Assembly: GCA_029204225.1 (NCBI GenBank)
Contig: MU832127.1
Span: forward strand, 21,894 to 85,893
Length of the DNA stretch: 64,000 nucleotides
Reading direction: 5' to 3'
From: Diphasiastrum complanatum
Taxonomy: Eukaryota; Streptophyta; Lycopodiopsida; Lycopodiales; Lycopodiaceae
Shown piece after piece: positions 34,500-46,512 of this stretch. The notes beneath the pieces are model-generated. The model made no database searches and was not told the DNA's origin. It worked only from the letters and a program-made list of their open reading frames with translations. The position numbers were made by a program, and so were the translations under genes. Position 1 is the stretch's first letter; the number at the start of each line of letters is the position of its first letter.

Positions 34500-35170
34500 A
34501 GATGATGATGAAGACGACAAAGATCAGTCAGGGGAAATTCAGATCCCACCAGCTAGCATCACCACCACCACCCAAGTCATTGTTCCGTCCATCGTTCTCA
34601 CAACCACCATCACCAATAATATCATTCCTTCATTACCACCTTCACATCCCACCAACCCATGTTTTTTGGACTAACGCCACCTCACCACACCCCTAACAGA
34701 TACCCAAGCATTTCTAACCCTAAAGAGCTTCCAGAGGCAACCAAGCGTTCGATGATAAGCCTGTCCAAGGCCAGCTACCATATGCACTGGTCGGTAAGCC
34801 AGCAGAAGGAGTTAGTAAATAAGGTCAAGCAACAAGACTTGACCACAGCCGAGCAACAGAAGCAAATAAAAGAGAAAAAAAAGAGACAGAGTAGCTGAAA
34901 GCCACAATGGCTGGGCAAGCAACAGAACTGAATGAGGTCCAACAACAACTCAATCAACAGATGACCCAAATCGACCAAGCATCTAACGCAATGACGGCTG
35001 ATGCCCCTCCAATAAAGCCTAAGGATATCCAATTCCAAGCTCCGCAAGCCTCAGCCATATGAATGGAGAAATACATAAGGCTGATCCAAGAAAGAGAGGC
35101 GGACAAGAGAAATTTTGAGTATGCTGCAGTGAAACAGACGAAAGTCATTCTCGAGTCCCAAAATAATTAG
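34500..35170 (+). pseudogene. Degenerate ORF with coiled-coil, unknown
   Basis: Three consecutive frames together look like one decayed protein. An acidic start is followed by Thr/Pro-rich sequence (34502-34696). Next comes ELVNKVKQQDLTTAEQQKQ (34659-34898). Then a Gln-rich helix (ELNEVQQQLNQQMTQIDQAS) and IRLIQEREADKRNFEYAAVK follow. Coiled-coil plus low complexity is common in retrotransposon gag starts but not diagnostic. Confidence 0.3.
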
Positions 35171-35744
35171 AATAAGTGACAAAGGCCCTACAACAGGTAT
35201 TGGACAAAGTGAACCAATTATGGAACACGGTGTGCAAGGCCCAAGCAGGAATCTTGTAGGGACATAGATCTTTTGCAGTAGTAGCCCTTCGGCCTGTCAA
35301 CAAGGGTTAGAACGCTGGATAGGTGCCTAACTATGTAAAGATGCAACTTTTAGATACTTCTCTACTTCCTCCCTTAACTCCACTCATCACTAACACTACC
35401 CCCCATTAACTCTACACCACTAACTAACATTTCACATGATTTTAGAGAGAATGTGAAGGGAAGAGTAGAAGAGATAGAGGGGAGAAGAGAGAAAGGGAGT
35501 GAGGGTGGAGGTTAGCTCAAGTGCTCCTTATGCTTGCTAATGGAGAAACATTCACTATCATAACCAAAAACATGTAAACTAGAAGCAAATAGAAAGCACA
35601 ATAAAAAAAGCATTAGCAAGTAGTGAATAGCAAATGAGGATGCTTCTCTCCAAAGTTTGGTAGAGTTTTCTCCTTCTCACGATACGGTCATGGTTGTTAG
35701 GTTTGATAGAGATTGTTAGCTCATGGATGAGGAAAGTATGCCAA
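35171..35744. other. No recognisable gene
   Basis: Purine-rich stretch near 35440-35510 (repeated GAGAGAAG-type runs). A weak minus-strand frame at 35579-35860 cannot be assigned. Confidence 0.3.
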
Positions 35745-36313
35745 TCATATGGCACTACTGTGGGGCCAATAATTCCCAAGAAGGACTCCACAATTTGACT
35801 GAGCAGCTTGGATTGGATGCGATCCTTGCGAAATGTTGAAACAACCAGAAAGTTGTTCAACAGATGTGCAGCCGCCTGGGTCCGTAATAGCCTCTATCAT
35901 GTACCCGTTGTTAGTCTGGATCGAAATCTCAGGTGCAGTCTGTGCTACGAAAGGTTTTATCAGGCCCTTGGCCTGACGATGAGAGATAGGTTGGTGATCA
36001 CCGGACACTATGCCTACGGTGACCATGGAATCTATGTTGATCCATATCTTGTATGTGGACCTTGGTATACGATGTGGAAACGCAACTTCGACGCATCCCA
36101 AGTGGCGTAAGCATCTAAGGCGAGACCCATATTAATGTCAGAACTGAAAAGTGGTGGGTAAAAACCCATTGCTTCAAGAAGAGGTCCAGCCGTCTGAAGC
36201 CATGGTCTAATCAAGGCATCAGAAGGCAGTGGCCAAATCTGAGCGGTGGATAGCACATCGTGGGTGATGATCTGCTTGGTGTCAGTGTCGTCAGAAGATG
36301 AAGAAGAGGCCAT
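35745..36313 (-). pseudogene. Unknown ORF starting MASSSSSDDTD, one frameshift
   Basis: On the minus strand ATG at 36313 opens a 93-codon frame (MASSSSSDDTDTKQIITHD, then GPLLEAMGFYPPLFSSDINM). The apparent continuation in the next frame runs to 35745 (STYKIWINIDSMVTVGIVSG, then SVEQLSGCFNISQGSH). The frames overlap at 36032-36101, so a single-base shift or a short intron separates them. I do not recognise a family. It could be the gag start of a Gypsy-like element whose pol scrap lies at 33.4-34.4 kb, or a captured host gene. A TATA box upstream supports expression at some time. Confidence 0.35.
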
Positions 36314-36575
36314 GTTAGCAATGGTAGTTAGAGTCTATTAACAAGGAAAAAGTTGAAAAAAATGACGAAAACGGTGGAAACAGTGAAAAAGCTTGAAAAA
36401 ATGAAAAACAGTGGAAATCTGAATGATTGCAACAATGGTTCTGAGCGTAGATTTGGATTCAGAGAGTGCAAATGATGGCTGGTAGTAAATTTGGGAGCAA
36501 TCGGAGAACTTGGAAATTTCAATTGAAAATTGGGTAGAGCTTCACTAGTAAATGTGACAATTGACTCGAATTTTG

Positions 36576-36590
36576 CCCTTATATAGCAGA
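36576..36590 (-). promoter_or_regulatory. TATA box upstream of the 36.3-kb ORF
   Basis: On the minus strand GCTATATAAGGGC lies about 270 bp upstream of the ATG at 36313. A pyrimidine-rich leader lies between. Good match to a plant TATA box; start site unknown. Confidence 0.4.
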
Positions 36591-36659
36591 AATTAGAATG
36601 CATATTAGGTGAATTGCACTTTTCCCAACTCAGTTCCAACCAAATTTTTGCAGGGTCCC

Positions 36660-37050
36660 TCTTCACATAATTCTAAGACCTCAGAGAAGTCTGCGAGAGT
36701 TCAGAAGGTGATTTGATTGTCCTGAGAAGGTTCTGCGAGGGGTCAGACAGTCTGCGAGGGTTCAATGCTCGCAGAAAGTGATCTCTCACACAACTTACTC
36801 CAGACATTGGATTTTCAAGATTAGACCTAGTAGGCAAACCTATTCCATTGCTGTGATTTCATTTATGCCCCTTGCAAGGGTTGGTTTGTTGATCTTGATG
36901 CTCTGCAAAGGTTCTGAAAATTTTGCTTCTATGAACTCTCGCACACACTCAAAATTGATGATTTTTCCATTAGTAACTCTCGCAGAGACTTTCATAGATG
37001 CATCTGAGTCAGATCTTGTGACTGTCAAAGTTTCAAGAGCTAACTCCCAA
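36660..37050. repeat. Dispersed TGCGAGGGTT / AACTCTCGCA motifs, left flank of Gypsy minus
   Basis: Short motifs of the form CTGCGAGGGTTC and AACTCTCGCA recur at least six times on both strands. The same motifs recur at 48.4-49.25 kb on the other side of the Gypsy element, suggesting that the two regions are its LTR or leader. The overall sequences have diverged too far to align by eye. Confidence 0.45.
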
Positions 37051-37410
37051 GGGATCTCCAAAAATCATGAAAAAAGTGCTCTTTTGAGTGTTTTTCGATG
37101 AGATCTCGAGATTCTCTAATCCTTAACTCCTATAAACTGGTATTCCATTGCATCCAAGTTCGATCTGACTATAGATAGTTCTCTGGAAGTTCTGATAGAA
37201 TATTGGTAGCTGATAAATCAGTCAATCTGACGATCTACTTCCCCGTTGATCCTTTTGGGATCTAGATCTTATTTAGATCTGGCCGGATGTTGTCAAAACT
37301 TTTTAGATCTTGTTGGATCTTGATGGATCTGGCTTGATTTCCCTAGATATGGCTATGAAGGCTTTGCAGATGAACTTCTTGTGACATTTCATCACCATCT
37401 TGGATCTGTT

Positions 37411-39330
37411 TCACTGAGGTGGCCAATACTTGTGTAAACGGCTACCATTGATGGGCGTGTCGAAAGGTGTCCCATCTAGTTTCTCCAGGTTCACGGCTCC
37501 ATGATTGAGAATCTCTTTGATTCGATATGGGCCTTCGCATGTGAACTTCAATTTTTTCTTGATCACCTTGGTCTTATACATGAGGACTAGGTCTCCGGAT
37601 TGAAGATCTTTCTTCTGCAACCGGTGATCATGCCATGCTTTGTGTCGTTCTTTCTCAGCTGCCAATGCATGTACAACTAGTAAGCGTGTTTCACAGAGTT
37701 TATGCAATGCTTCATGGCATAATTGTAGAGTTCTGGATTCATAAAGGCATTGCATTGTGGCGATCCTTAATGACGGTACCAAAAACTCTACTGGCATTAC
37801 AACATCCTGACCATAGACCAGTTGAAATGGGGTACGATTAGTGCTCCCCTTATATGTTGTCATGAATGCCCACAGAGCAGCATGCAATTTGTGTTCCCAA
37901 TCAAATCTGCTAGCTTCAACTGTTTTCGTGATTACGCTACACATGATCTTATTGGATGATTCTGCTTGCCCATCATCGCGAGGATAATAAGGCGTAGTGG
38001 TTCTATGGATCACGAAGAATTTCTCCAACATGACCTTGATGGTCTCATTGACGAAATGACTTCCGTGACCGCTGACATGATCCATCGGGCATCCAAAGCA
38101 CACAATGATATTTTCATACATGAACTTGGCAATTGCTCGAGCATCAGCTGTTCGCACTACCTTGGATTCAACCCACTTGGTGAGGTAGTCTGTGGCCACG
38201 ATAATGTATCGGGCCTGTGTACTTCTTGCAGCCGGGTGAATTGGACCAATATAATCCAAACTGGTGGGTGTAGAAGGTCATAATTCAGCCTTGTCGGCCT
38301 CCTAGCTCTTTGGCACACATCGCATTTCTTCAAGTATTCATCCATATCTTTATGAATCGCTGATCACCAGCATCCTGATTGCATGATCTTGCGAACTAGA
38401 ATGTCGGATGCAAAATGCCTTCCTGTGAAATTGAAATAATCTTGGTGGCCTCGTGTGGAAGAATACACCTTCAAAGAATACCATCTGGTCCCCTTCAATA
38501 AACTGGCCGACAATCAACTGGTAAGGTCTAGCCTTTAGGATCAACTTCCGCTGTTCCACCTTAGGTAGTGCTTTATCTGGTTGGCCCCGCATTAGATACT
38601 TAACTATATCGGCGGCCCACTCAGGTACAGTGTCAATATAAAATAAGACAGCATCAAGTAGTTCATCATCAGGTTGGAAAGTTGTTTCCTTCGCCTTGAT
38701 TCACGACAAGTGATTCGCCATGTAATGTTGTTTTCCCCTGCGAACCACTATCCTAAAATCAAACTCCAACAATAGAAGTAACCATCGAGTGATTCTTCCT
38801 GTGTTGCATGTTTTGCTAACAAGATAGAGCAAGGGCTGATGGTCCGTATAAAAAGCAAAGTGTGTGGCCATCAAATAATGTCGAAACTTCTTAACCGCAT
38901 AGATCATTGCCAATGTCTCTCGTTCTGTTGTAGAATAATTTACTTCTGAATCACTGAGTTGACGGCTTGCAAATCGAATTGGAAAATCATTTTTGTGTTC
39001 TCCTAGCTGGGTTAAGACAACTCCTACTACATACTTCGATGCATCCATATGCACATAAAACTCGATGGACCAATTGGGTGGACGTAATATTGGCGCTGAG
39101 ACCAATGCATCTTTAAGCTTCTGAAAAGCCTTTAGGGCTTCCTCAGTCCAATTTGGTTCGGTGAGTTTATAGATTGGTCGTGCTAACTCTGCAAAGTCTA
39201 AAATGAAAATCCTGTAGTAGTTAGCATGACCCATGAAGATGTAGACCTCGCGGATTGTTCATGGTGGTGGTAGATCGACAATGATCTTGATCTTTGATAT
39301 GTCTGTAGCGATCCCATGTCTTGATACTAT
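37411..39330 (-). pseudogene. Gypsy element (minus): RT end, RNase H, integrase
   Basis: From 39330 downward: the RT tail (VSRHGIATDISKIKIIVD; then GHANYYRIFILDFAELARPI), and RNase H 39234-38701 (FYVHMDASKYVVGVVLTQLG, STTERETLAMIYAVKKFRHY, FYTDHQPLLYL). A frameshifted linker (38592-38350) and the integrase zinc region (KKCDVCQRARRP) follow, then the integrase core 38259-37411 (MDYIGPIHPAARSTQARYII, then GQAESSNK). The second catalytic Asp is lost, as the expected SD.GSHF reads SGHGSHF. The integrase ends NGSRLHKYWPPQ. The N-terminal RT half, including YxDD, is absent because foreign DNA begins at 39330. gag and protease of the same element lie beyond that DNA at 45.2-48.2 kb. Confidence 0.8.
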
Positions 39331-39336
39331 ATATGA

Positions 39337-42300
39337 CGTGGCATAACTAACAGCTTGATTTACTGGAGTACCGTATATCCAAGACTAGGGGTATACTGAA
39401 TCCTACTTATTGGCCATGGACATAACATTCTTCCCTCCTTAAACTGCTTCTATCTTTAGAAGCTCTCTAAAGAGGAAAAAATTACAGTTCCTTTAGCTTT
39501 CAATATTAACTGAGAAAATCATTATCCTTAGTCAAACTTTCACATCAAACAAGTACTCAAAGATAATCCTAGTTTCAAAAATGATAATCTCTACACTGGA
39601 GTACAACTCAGGTCTGATAAATTTTTCCATTTGGGTTACATTCATCACAAGTTAGTAACATCACCTTCATGTAAAGCACTTACACGAAACATTGGGTGAA
39701 ATTAGCTAACTTAAGAGATTAAAATTAAAGAAATAACATAACAATTATAATTACAGTCTGAAATTATCCACAACTTTGACTAATAATTCATAAGCTTTCA
39801 AGTACAAATATCCTTGGAATCCAAATTCTAAGATATAAAAATTCATTCAATTAGAATCTCTAGGAGAATCATTAAGATATAGAATGATTAAAACTCAACT
39901 ATGAGTATCCCAGATACTCTTTTGAGTTAAATGCTCTTGTTTTCTAGCACCAAATACAAGAAAATAACATTCATTCATCTTAATAGACTTGTCTGTCTCC
40001 TATGATAACTGGGATTCCAATTCAAATGAAGAACTGTACTCAAGCATCGGCAGACCATAAACTGTAGTAGAATAACATCCACTAGATAAATTAAATTCTC
40101 CACAAATAAGATAACTTATCTTGTGAGAATATCTGAGATCCATAGGTTCTCAATAATACTGGAGTAAAGAGATTTAAAACACTGATTTGAATTCTTACTC
40201 AAATAAGAATTAATCATCACACTTAAGAATCATTACAATTCTTTATAATCCTCTGACAATAATTAGGTATCTATTTATGATCCGTCAATCATAAATATTT
40301 AGATTCGTATGATTCGTCAATCATAATTTCTTGGAATCAAAATCATACTTGATCATTTACAGGATACTGGAGTATATGTCCAACATAACTAAAACAAAGT
40401 AAGAGTCATTCCAAAAATCTTTCTATTAAAAAAATATTGGAAGGAATACTTCCTAAACATGATTCTCTAACTGAAGTGCAAGATTCAGATTCTAAAAACA
40501 ACTGGTAATTAAAGACTGAATGCATACCAAAATGACAATCATCTTCAACTACAAAAATGTGAAGGATTTCAGATCATTCAAGATCCAATCCATGTCCCAA
40601 ATCTTTGGTTACAATAAGGAGCAAACCAACAATCCTGCCAATGTAGAAAAATCAGCATCTACATACAAAATGAGATGCAAACTCTAAGAGATATTGATCA
40701 AACATGAACCAAAACATAAAATATGTTTGTTGTCCATACAATTACAGTACCCTACTGTATTTCACATGTGTGGAACCGAAAATAGCAATAAATGATCATT
40801 CTACACATAGAATTGCAAGATAACACCAAGATAGTGCACCAATGAGTAGTAGAACCCAAAGAGAACCATATATAATGATGAAATGAGAGAGAGAAGAGAG
40901 AAGATGTGTCTCTCCACGAGTTACATCCTTTTATAGAGTTTCCAAACCCTATTTGGCCACTTGGCTTTCCCTCCAAAATGTAAACCCTACTATTTTTGGG
41001 TCTAGATTCAATGTACCCAAAGTTCAAATTTGAATCTCTCTCAAACTCGACTACCAACTTTCCCACACTTTCAAAAAGTGTTTATTGAATGTATTTTAAA
41101 CTAATATAACTTCAAAAAGTTTATCTCTAAGTCTAAAATGAGTTTTGGCCTCTTATTGACAATTAACCAAAATATGAATAAACTAGACTCTAGTTGAAAT
41201 CTCTCACAAAAAACTTTAGATTACAATCCAGAATCACATCTAGATACCCAAAGTCCTGCTGAATATCAATTCAGTTGTTATTCTTGGATTCATTATGATT
41301 CGTTATCCATTTGAGCTCTCTGGGATGCAATCACTAATGAGCTGAGTCTATTCCTTAACTAAGGAATACTCTATTCAAGAATATTGTATATCCAATGCAC
41401 ATAATTTCAACTGATGAATCCAGATGATTCACTAATCATGCGTCTTACAAGCAATATGATTAAAAAACCATCAATTCCCTGTGAATCCACATCACACTGA
41501 TCGTTTTACCAATTAACTTCATCCTGGAGTAATCAACTACTCAAGTTAATTGCCAATGATTCAGAAATCTCAAATGTCTAGGTGAAGAATTCAATTATAC
41601 TAGTATAACACCACATTTAGATCCTTACCCAAATTTTTTATAATCTTCTTTACAAAGATTTGTTAACTCCACAAGTATCTGTCAAAACAATACTTGATCA
41701 TATGCTTATGTTCACTGACTAGGTTAAGTGCACCAAATAACTCTAGTAACCAGGAATACACAATAGATTCATACAAGATTAATCGTGCACATATGTGAAT
41801 AATCTCACTATGACCCAGTACATAAACACATTTTTATCTGGCAGATTCCTCCAGAACCCACATATGTTACTCACATATCTCACTGAGATCTTGTAACTCA
41901 GCTACAAAATATTTTCTATTCCTTGTGAGTAAATAACATGTCCGAGAAATCTCTGAGACAAATAAAATTCACTCTCAGCAGTTTTCCAATCCCACTTACC
42001 TCTATTTACATAATTTCTCCCATTGATTAACCCCTCTCTGATCCTAGTACTTAACTAAGATTAGGTTGATCCAATACAGAATTCTCAGACTTAAATTCTG
42101 ATCAAACTTACTTCTATTCCACCCAAAATGGAATTAGTAACTCTTGACCTTTTACTGTACTGCTTATAGATAATAATTCAAATTCCAAACCTGTTCTAGT
42201 TCCAAATTGTCCACACAATCCCTAGAGAATTCCTCATATTCGAAAAGTTCCAATTAGGCATCTTATTCTGAATCTATCCGAAATTCCTTTCAGATCCAAT

Positions 42301-42890
42301 CATTTATATACCCTAGTTGGTTCTCTTCCGAACGCTATGCAACCAACAGATTCCCAAATAGAATTTTATCCCACCACTTCACCCCTCCTTTTTAAAGAAA
42401 TTATAAATTTCCATAAAAGTTAACTAGAAAGATGATATATGACAATATCTAAATCCAAAAAAAGTCAATAATAAGTGCTTCCACTAAAAGATTCACCTTA
42501 TTACATACAAGACTTCTCCTTCAAATGTTTTTCACACTGAGTGATAAAAGCTACTATTCCATCGATATCCATTTATGCAACAGAGATATTCTAGGTTTAA
42601 GAAATTGAAACATGTTAACCTTAGAATTTATCTAAATTCCAAGTCTATTCACACAAGTAGTAATTTATATGACATAACAGTCTTTCAGAAGAATAATTTC
42701 ATGCTAGAAAGAATCATATAAACCAGTCTGATGTCTTATATCAAGAAATTACTAAGAAGTAAAGGATTAATTAAGAAAGCGAGAAATAGATTTGAGGGCC
42801 TCTGATTTTGTAAATAATGAGATACCACATTGGGATCTAGATTAAACCTTAAAATTTTCCAAAATATCCCACATTTGATCGAATGGTTTT
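39337..42890 (+). mobile_element. Large non-coding AT-rich element, copy 2 (left terminal repeat and internal part)
   Basis: Begins with a segment of about 95 bp (39337-39431) that runs from TGACGTGGCATAAC to CATGGACATAACA and matches the right end of copy 1. TTCTTCCCTCCTT follows at once, a pyrimidine tract that would be a polypurine tract on the minus strand. Internal similarity to copy 1 runs from about 40140 to 42890 with many indels. It is inserted in, or replaces, the RT core of the minus-strand Gypsy element. No coding capacity is seen. Confidence 0.5.
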
Positions 42891-45220
42891 CTTCTTTCCC
42901 ATATTGCGACTAGGTACTAAAACACACCATTGATCATCAGATCTTTACAGTCCTAGAATTTTCTTTCCAAAATTACTGATGTCCCATACCATCAGCTTTT
43001 CCTTCCAAAAAACTCTTAACCGTCTTATCTGATATTCTAAAGAACCACTGATCATCTAGCTGTCCTATAATCACTATAGGATATTATCTCTTGTTTCCAA
43101 AACACTGGAGAATCCATTTATTTGGATGACTGGCATGTCTATCAGATGGATACCCAAAATTCACATCTGATTATGTGACTTAAATAGAAGAATTAACATG
43201 GTTCAATATTACATCCAGATCCTTTTTGGTTAATGATAAGCTTCAAAACCCTACTGATGCATCAAATCTAGGGACAAGCTTCTGTCAACTAACAGATCCA
43301 ATGTAATCCACGTACTAGATTCCACTTCTAACCTCACAATTGCACATCCAAAACTGTGGATAACTCAATGGTTACAAAGAGATTAGTTACAAATTCAACT
43401 AAATGAATTCTAACCAGAAAATTAATAACCAGTATTAAGCAATTATTTATAGGGATTACTAAAATCCTAACTGCAAAATACATTTCCCGATCACACTTAC
43501 TACCTCTGATGTCCACTCTTCTTCCTTCCTTAGAATTTTTAGTTCCTAAAAAATCTATTTCAGTTAAGGTACCAAGAAGACATAATGACATTAGTAAATG
43601 TTTAAAAAACTAATTACTGTAGGAAAAAGTCTAAAATAATTTCATTTATGTCTTATACCTGGGCTGAATATCATATATAAAAAAAATCTTCTACTAGTTT
43701 GTGAAATAGTACTGGTTTGATCTTTTGAATATAAATCACCATAGGATTTTATTGGAAATGAAATCAGTTAAGTAATTTCTATTATTACAAATTTTTCAAT
43801 AAAATTGGACTGTTTTTTCTTTTTATTGACTGGTTTGGCATTACTCTGTTAATATTGACAAAACCTATCCAAACACAGACTATGAAATTACATGAATGGA
43901 AATCCCACCAATAGGATTTTAGTAATTCTTGAACTGTATCCTGTCAGCTTTACTGACTAGATAAAGAACATTATTGCCACTCATCCAATCTGGTCATTTC
44001 ATATCGTTTTAACGAGTATCTTGCACAAACGTTCACTTGATTGATTTCTATTGATCAACATCAATTAAAAAACTATTAGACAAGTAACTGAATTCAAATA
44101 TTAACCAATTTGAAATTCAACAAAAAGAAAAAAAATTCAAATTTTAACTTTCAATTTGGGAGTTAAAAACTGTCGGCAATTCATTGCGGTTCCTTCTATC
44201 AATTTTAACTTATCTATCACCGAAAAATAATTAGACTTAGTGAAAACACTATGATCAATTCTGACTGATAAAATCAGTTTAATCAATTCACTAATCTAAA
44301 CTGATTCCATAGATAACGAAAAAATTACCGAAAATTTTATTTTTTCAAAAACTCAATTTTTGTTATATTTTATGTAATTCGAAAATTCTGACGAAAAGAC
44401 TGTTAGTACAAAAGGCAATCGAAGTCGAAAAAATTGAAACATTGTCCGATTTCTAATGTTACTAACCCAATGTCAAACTGGCATGCAAAGCACACTACAT
44501 CAATCACAAACATCATTACAAATTTTTTTTACGTAAACTTCAGTTTTACGGAATTTGTTAGCCATGCGTATCACCACTCAAATCGATCACTCTGAGAATC
44601 AGCATGCAACTAATCCATGCAAACACAGTACTACAAATTAGGGAAATGACTAGCATGCAATAAGAACAATTCCAAATTTTGCCAATTTTACACACAAAAC
44701 TACAAAACTTCAAATGATCATAACTTTGGCTACAGGACACCAAACTAGGTGCTGTAAGCTCAGTACAAAGGGAGACCAAGTCAACAAGATGCTTGCCACA
44801 TCAACCTTCCTCCTAGGCTTTACACTTGTGAGATCAGAGCTACCAAAAATCTGTAGTAGGGTGCACTTCCACAAGAAAGAATCATGCAAAATTGTGCAAA
44901 CACCCATCCTAGCCCAAAATTGATGCTACCAACAGTCTTAAATAATCAATTAGACTTCCATGAAGCATTCATACTGATCCTAAGATGCAGTATAGGCTAA
45001 GAACGAAGATTTCTTGATTTGTAGAAGTCAAAATAGCTTCAAACTTGATGGAGATGGTGCATAAGCCACCAGCCATCAATTCACAGGTCTGATAGCTTGT
45101 TGGGAAGGTATAAAAGAATGCTAATCATGTTGTAATTAATTTCAGAATGATCTCCTTATGGATCTGGAGAGATCCATCCCCTAAAAATCACCAAAAATGG
45201 TCATTTTTTGAACTTTTTTG
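42891..45220. other. AT-rich non-coding DNA, right part of the insertion
   Basis: No match to copy 1 was seen beyond 42.89 kb. Small frames at 43334-43591 and 44558-44923 are not recognisable. The stretch 44.7-45.2 kb is less AT-rich and might be another element's LTR. Confidence 0.3.
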
Positions 45221-45229
45221 ACTTTCTAC

Positions 45230-46445
45230 AAGTCCAACACCTTTTTTTTTCCTTTTCTGCTCACATAGTTGGGTTCATCCTTGTTGTTTTTCTTCGGTAC
45301 TGGTGTGACATTCACTTCATGGTTGCGAATATCCACATCCACCGTGGCTATGGCCTCCTCTGGTAGATTGCTCCATCGGATCACCTGGTTGTGACATTGT
45401 CTCAACTAGTTCTTCTTGTTGGCAGGTGCCTTTGGTGGATCTATCTTGGAAACTTTCGCCATTGCGGATTTTTGTGGTGGCTGAGCTGGTACTTTCTTCA
45501 TTCCATAGCGATCTGGGTCCATATGTTGCAGGACCTGCTCATATGTCAGCTCAGTCTCCTTGTTGTATGTAAGAGCATGTTGCCAAGGGACTAAATCATC
45601 GTCCATTAGGTTCTCAATAGTTTCCGTTGACATCCATGCTACATTGATCATATTCACCCCAAATGTAATTGGTGTTTCCATTGTATGGCACTTGGGCGAT
45701 GAGGTGTTGGGTTCAGGATCTGATTCACATTGACATGCTTGCCCAGCCATGCAGTCAATTGTTGCTAATGCGTCCGTCCATACCACAACATCTATCTCTG
45801 AATCATAGTGACCTCCCCTGGCTTGCCTTGGGCGATTGATTGTATGACCAGTCATAGAAGATCCGTCATCAGCTTTTGGTGCAATAGGTTTCACCGCCCA
45901 TGTGGTTGGATCGATCTTTACAGCCTGTTTTCTATTCTCAAAAGTGAGTTTCCCAGTACCCCAGTTGTGACCGACTTGTGTAGTCCTCAACCATGGTCTT
46001 CCCAGTAAAACACGGTATGCAGAAGGGGATTCTGGTATGTCCATCACCACAAAAGTGATCACAAACTGCATGCCCACTATTTTAACGGGGATGGTCAACA
46101 ACACCTTTTTGTTTTACACCGGATTGATCCGCTAGCTTGATGGCGAATTTTGCTAGCTTCAATCCATGTAAACCTCACTTTTGATACAAGGTAGTGGAGA
46201 TCAAATTGACACCTGATCCTCCATCTACCACTGCCGCCTCATCCTCAAATCTCTTGTGCTTGATTGGCAGGGTATGTTGTGTTCTTCACTTTCTCACGCT
46301 GCCCCGATGTGGAGGACGTTACTCGTCTCATCATAGCCCACACAATATATGGGCTTTGGTGCTACTGGTCCCAATTCTGATTTGGCCCTAGAAGGCTTTT
46401 AACTTGTGGTGCAATTCACAACAGTTCTCCAAGGGATAAGCTGAC
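45230..46445 (-). pseudogene. Gypsy element (minus): protease and pre-RT region
   Basis: About 46260-46190 encodes the active-site-like VDGGSGVNLIS. 46104-45406 continues with FVVMDIPESPSAYRVLLGRP, GTGKLTFENRKQAVKIDPTT and a linker with QHALTYNKETELTYEQVLQH. After a stop at 45406 the frame can be followed to about 45230 (ATVDVDIRNHEVNVTPVPKK), where Gypsy sequence ends. A shift separates the active site from the rest. The fragment at 9.19-9.77 kb is a copy of this region. Confidence 0.75.
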
Positions 46446-46512
46446 ACTGCTAGCAAACTTGTGTGGCTCCACCATGTGGAATGGTGGTTCGTGACGGTGT
46501 AACTCAATCATT

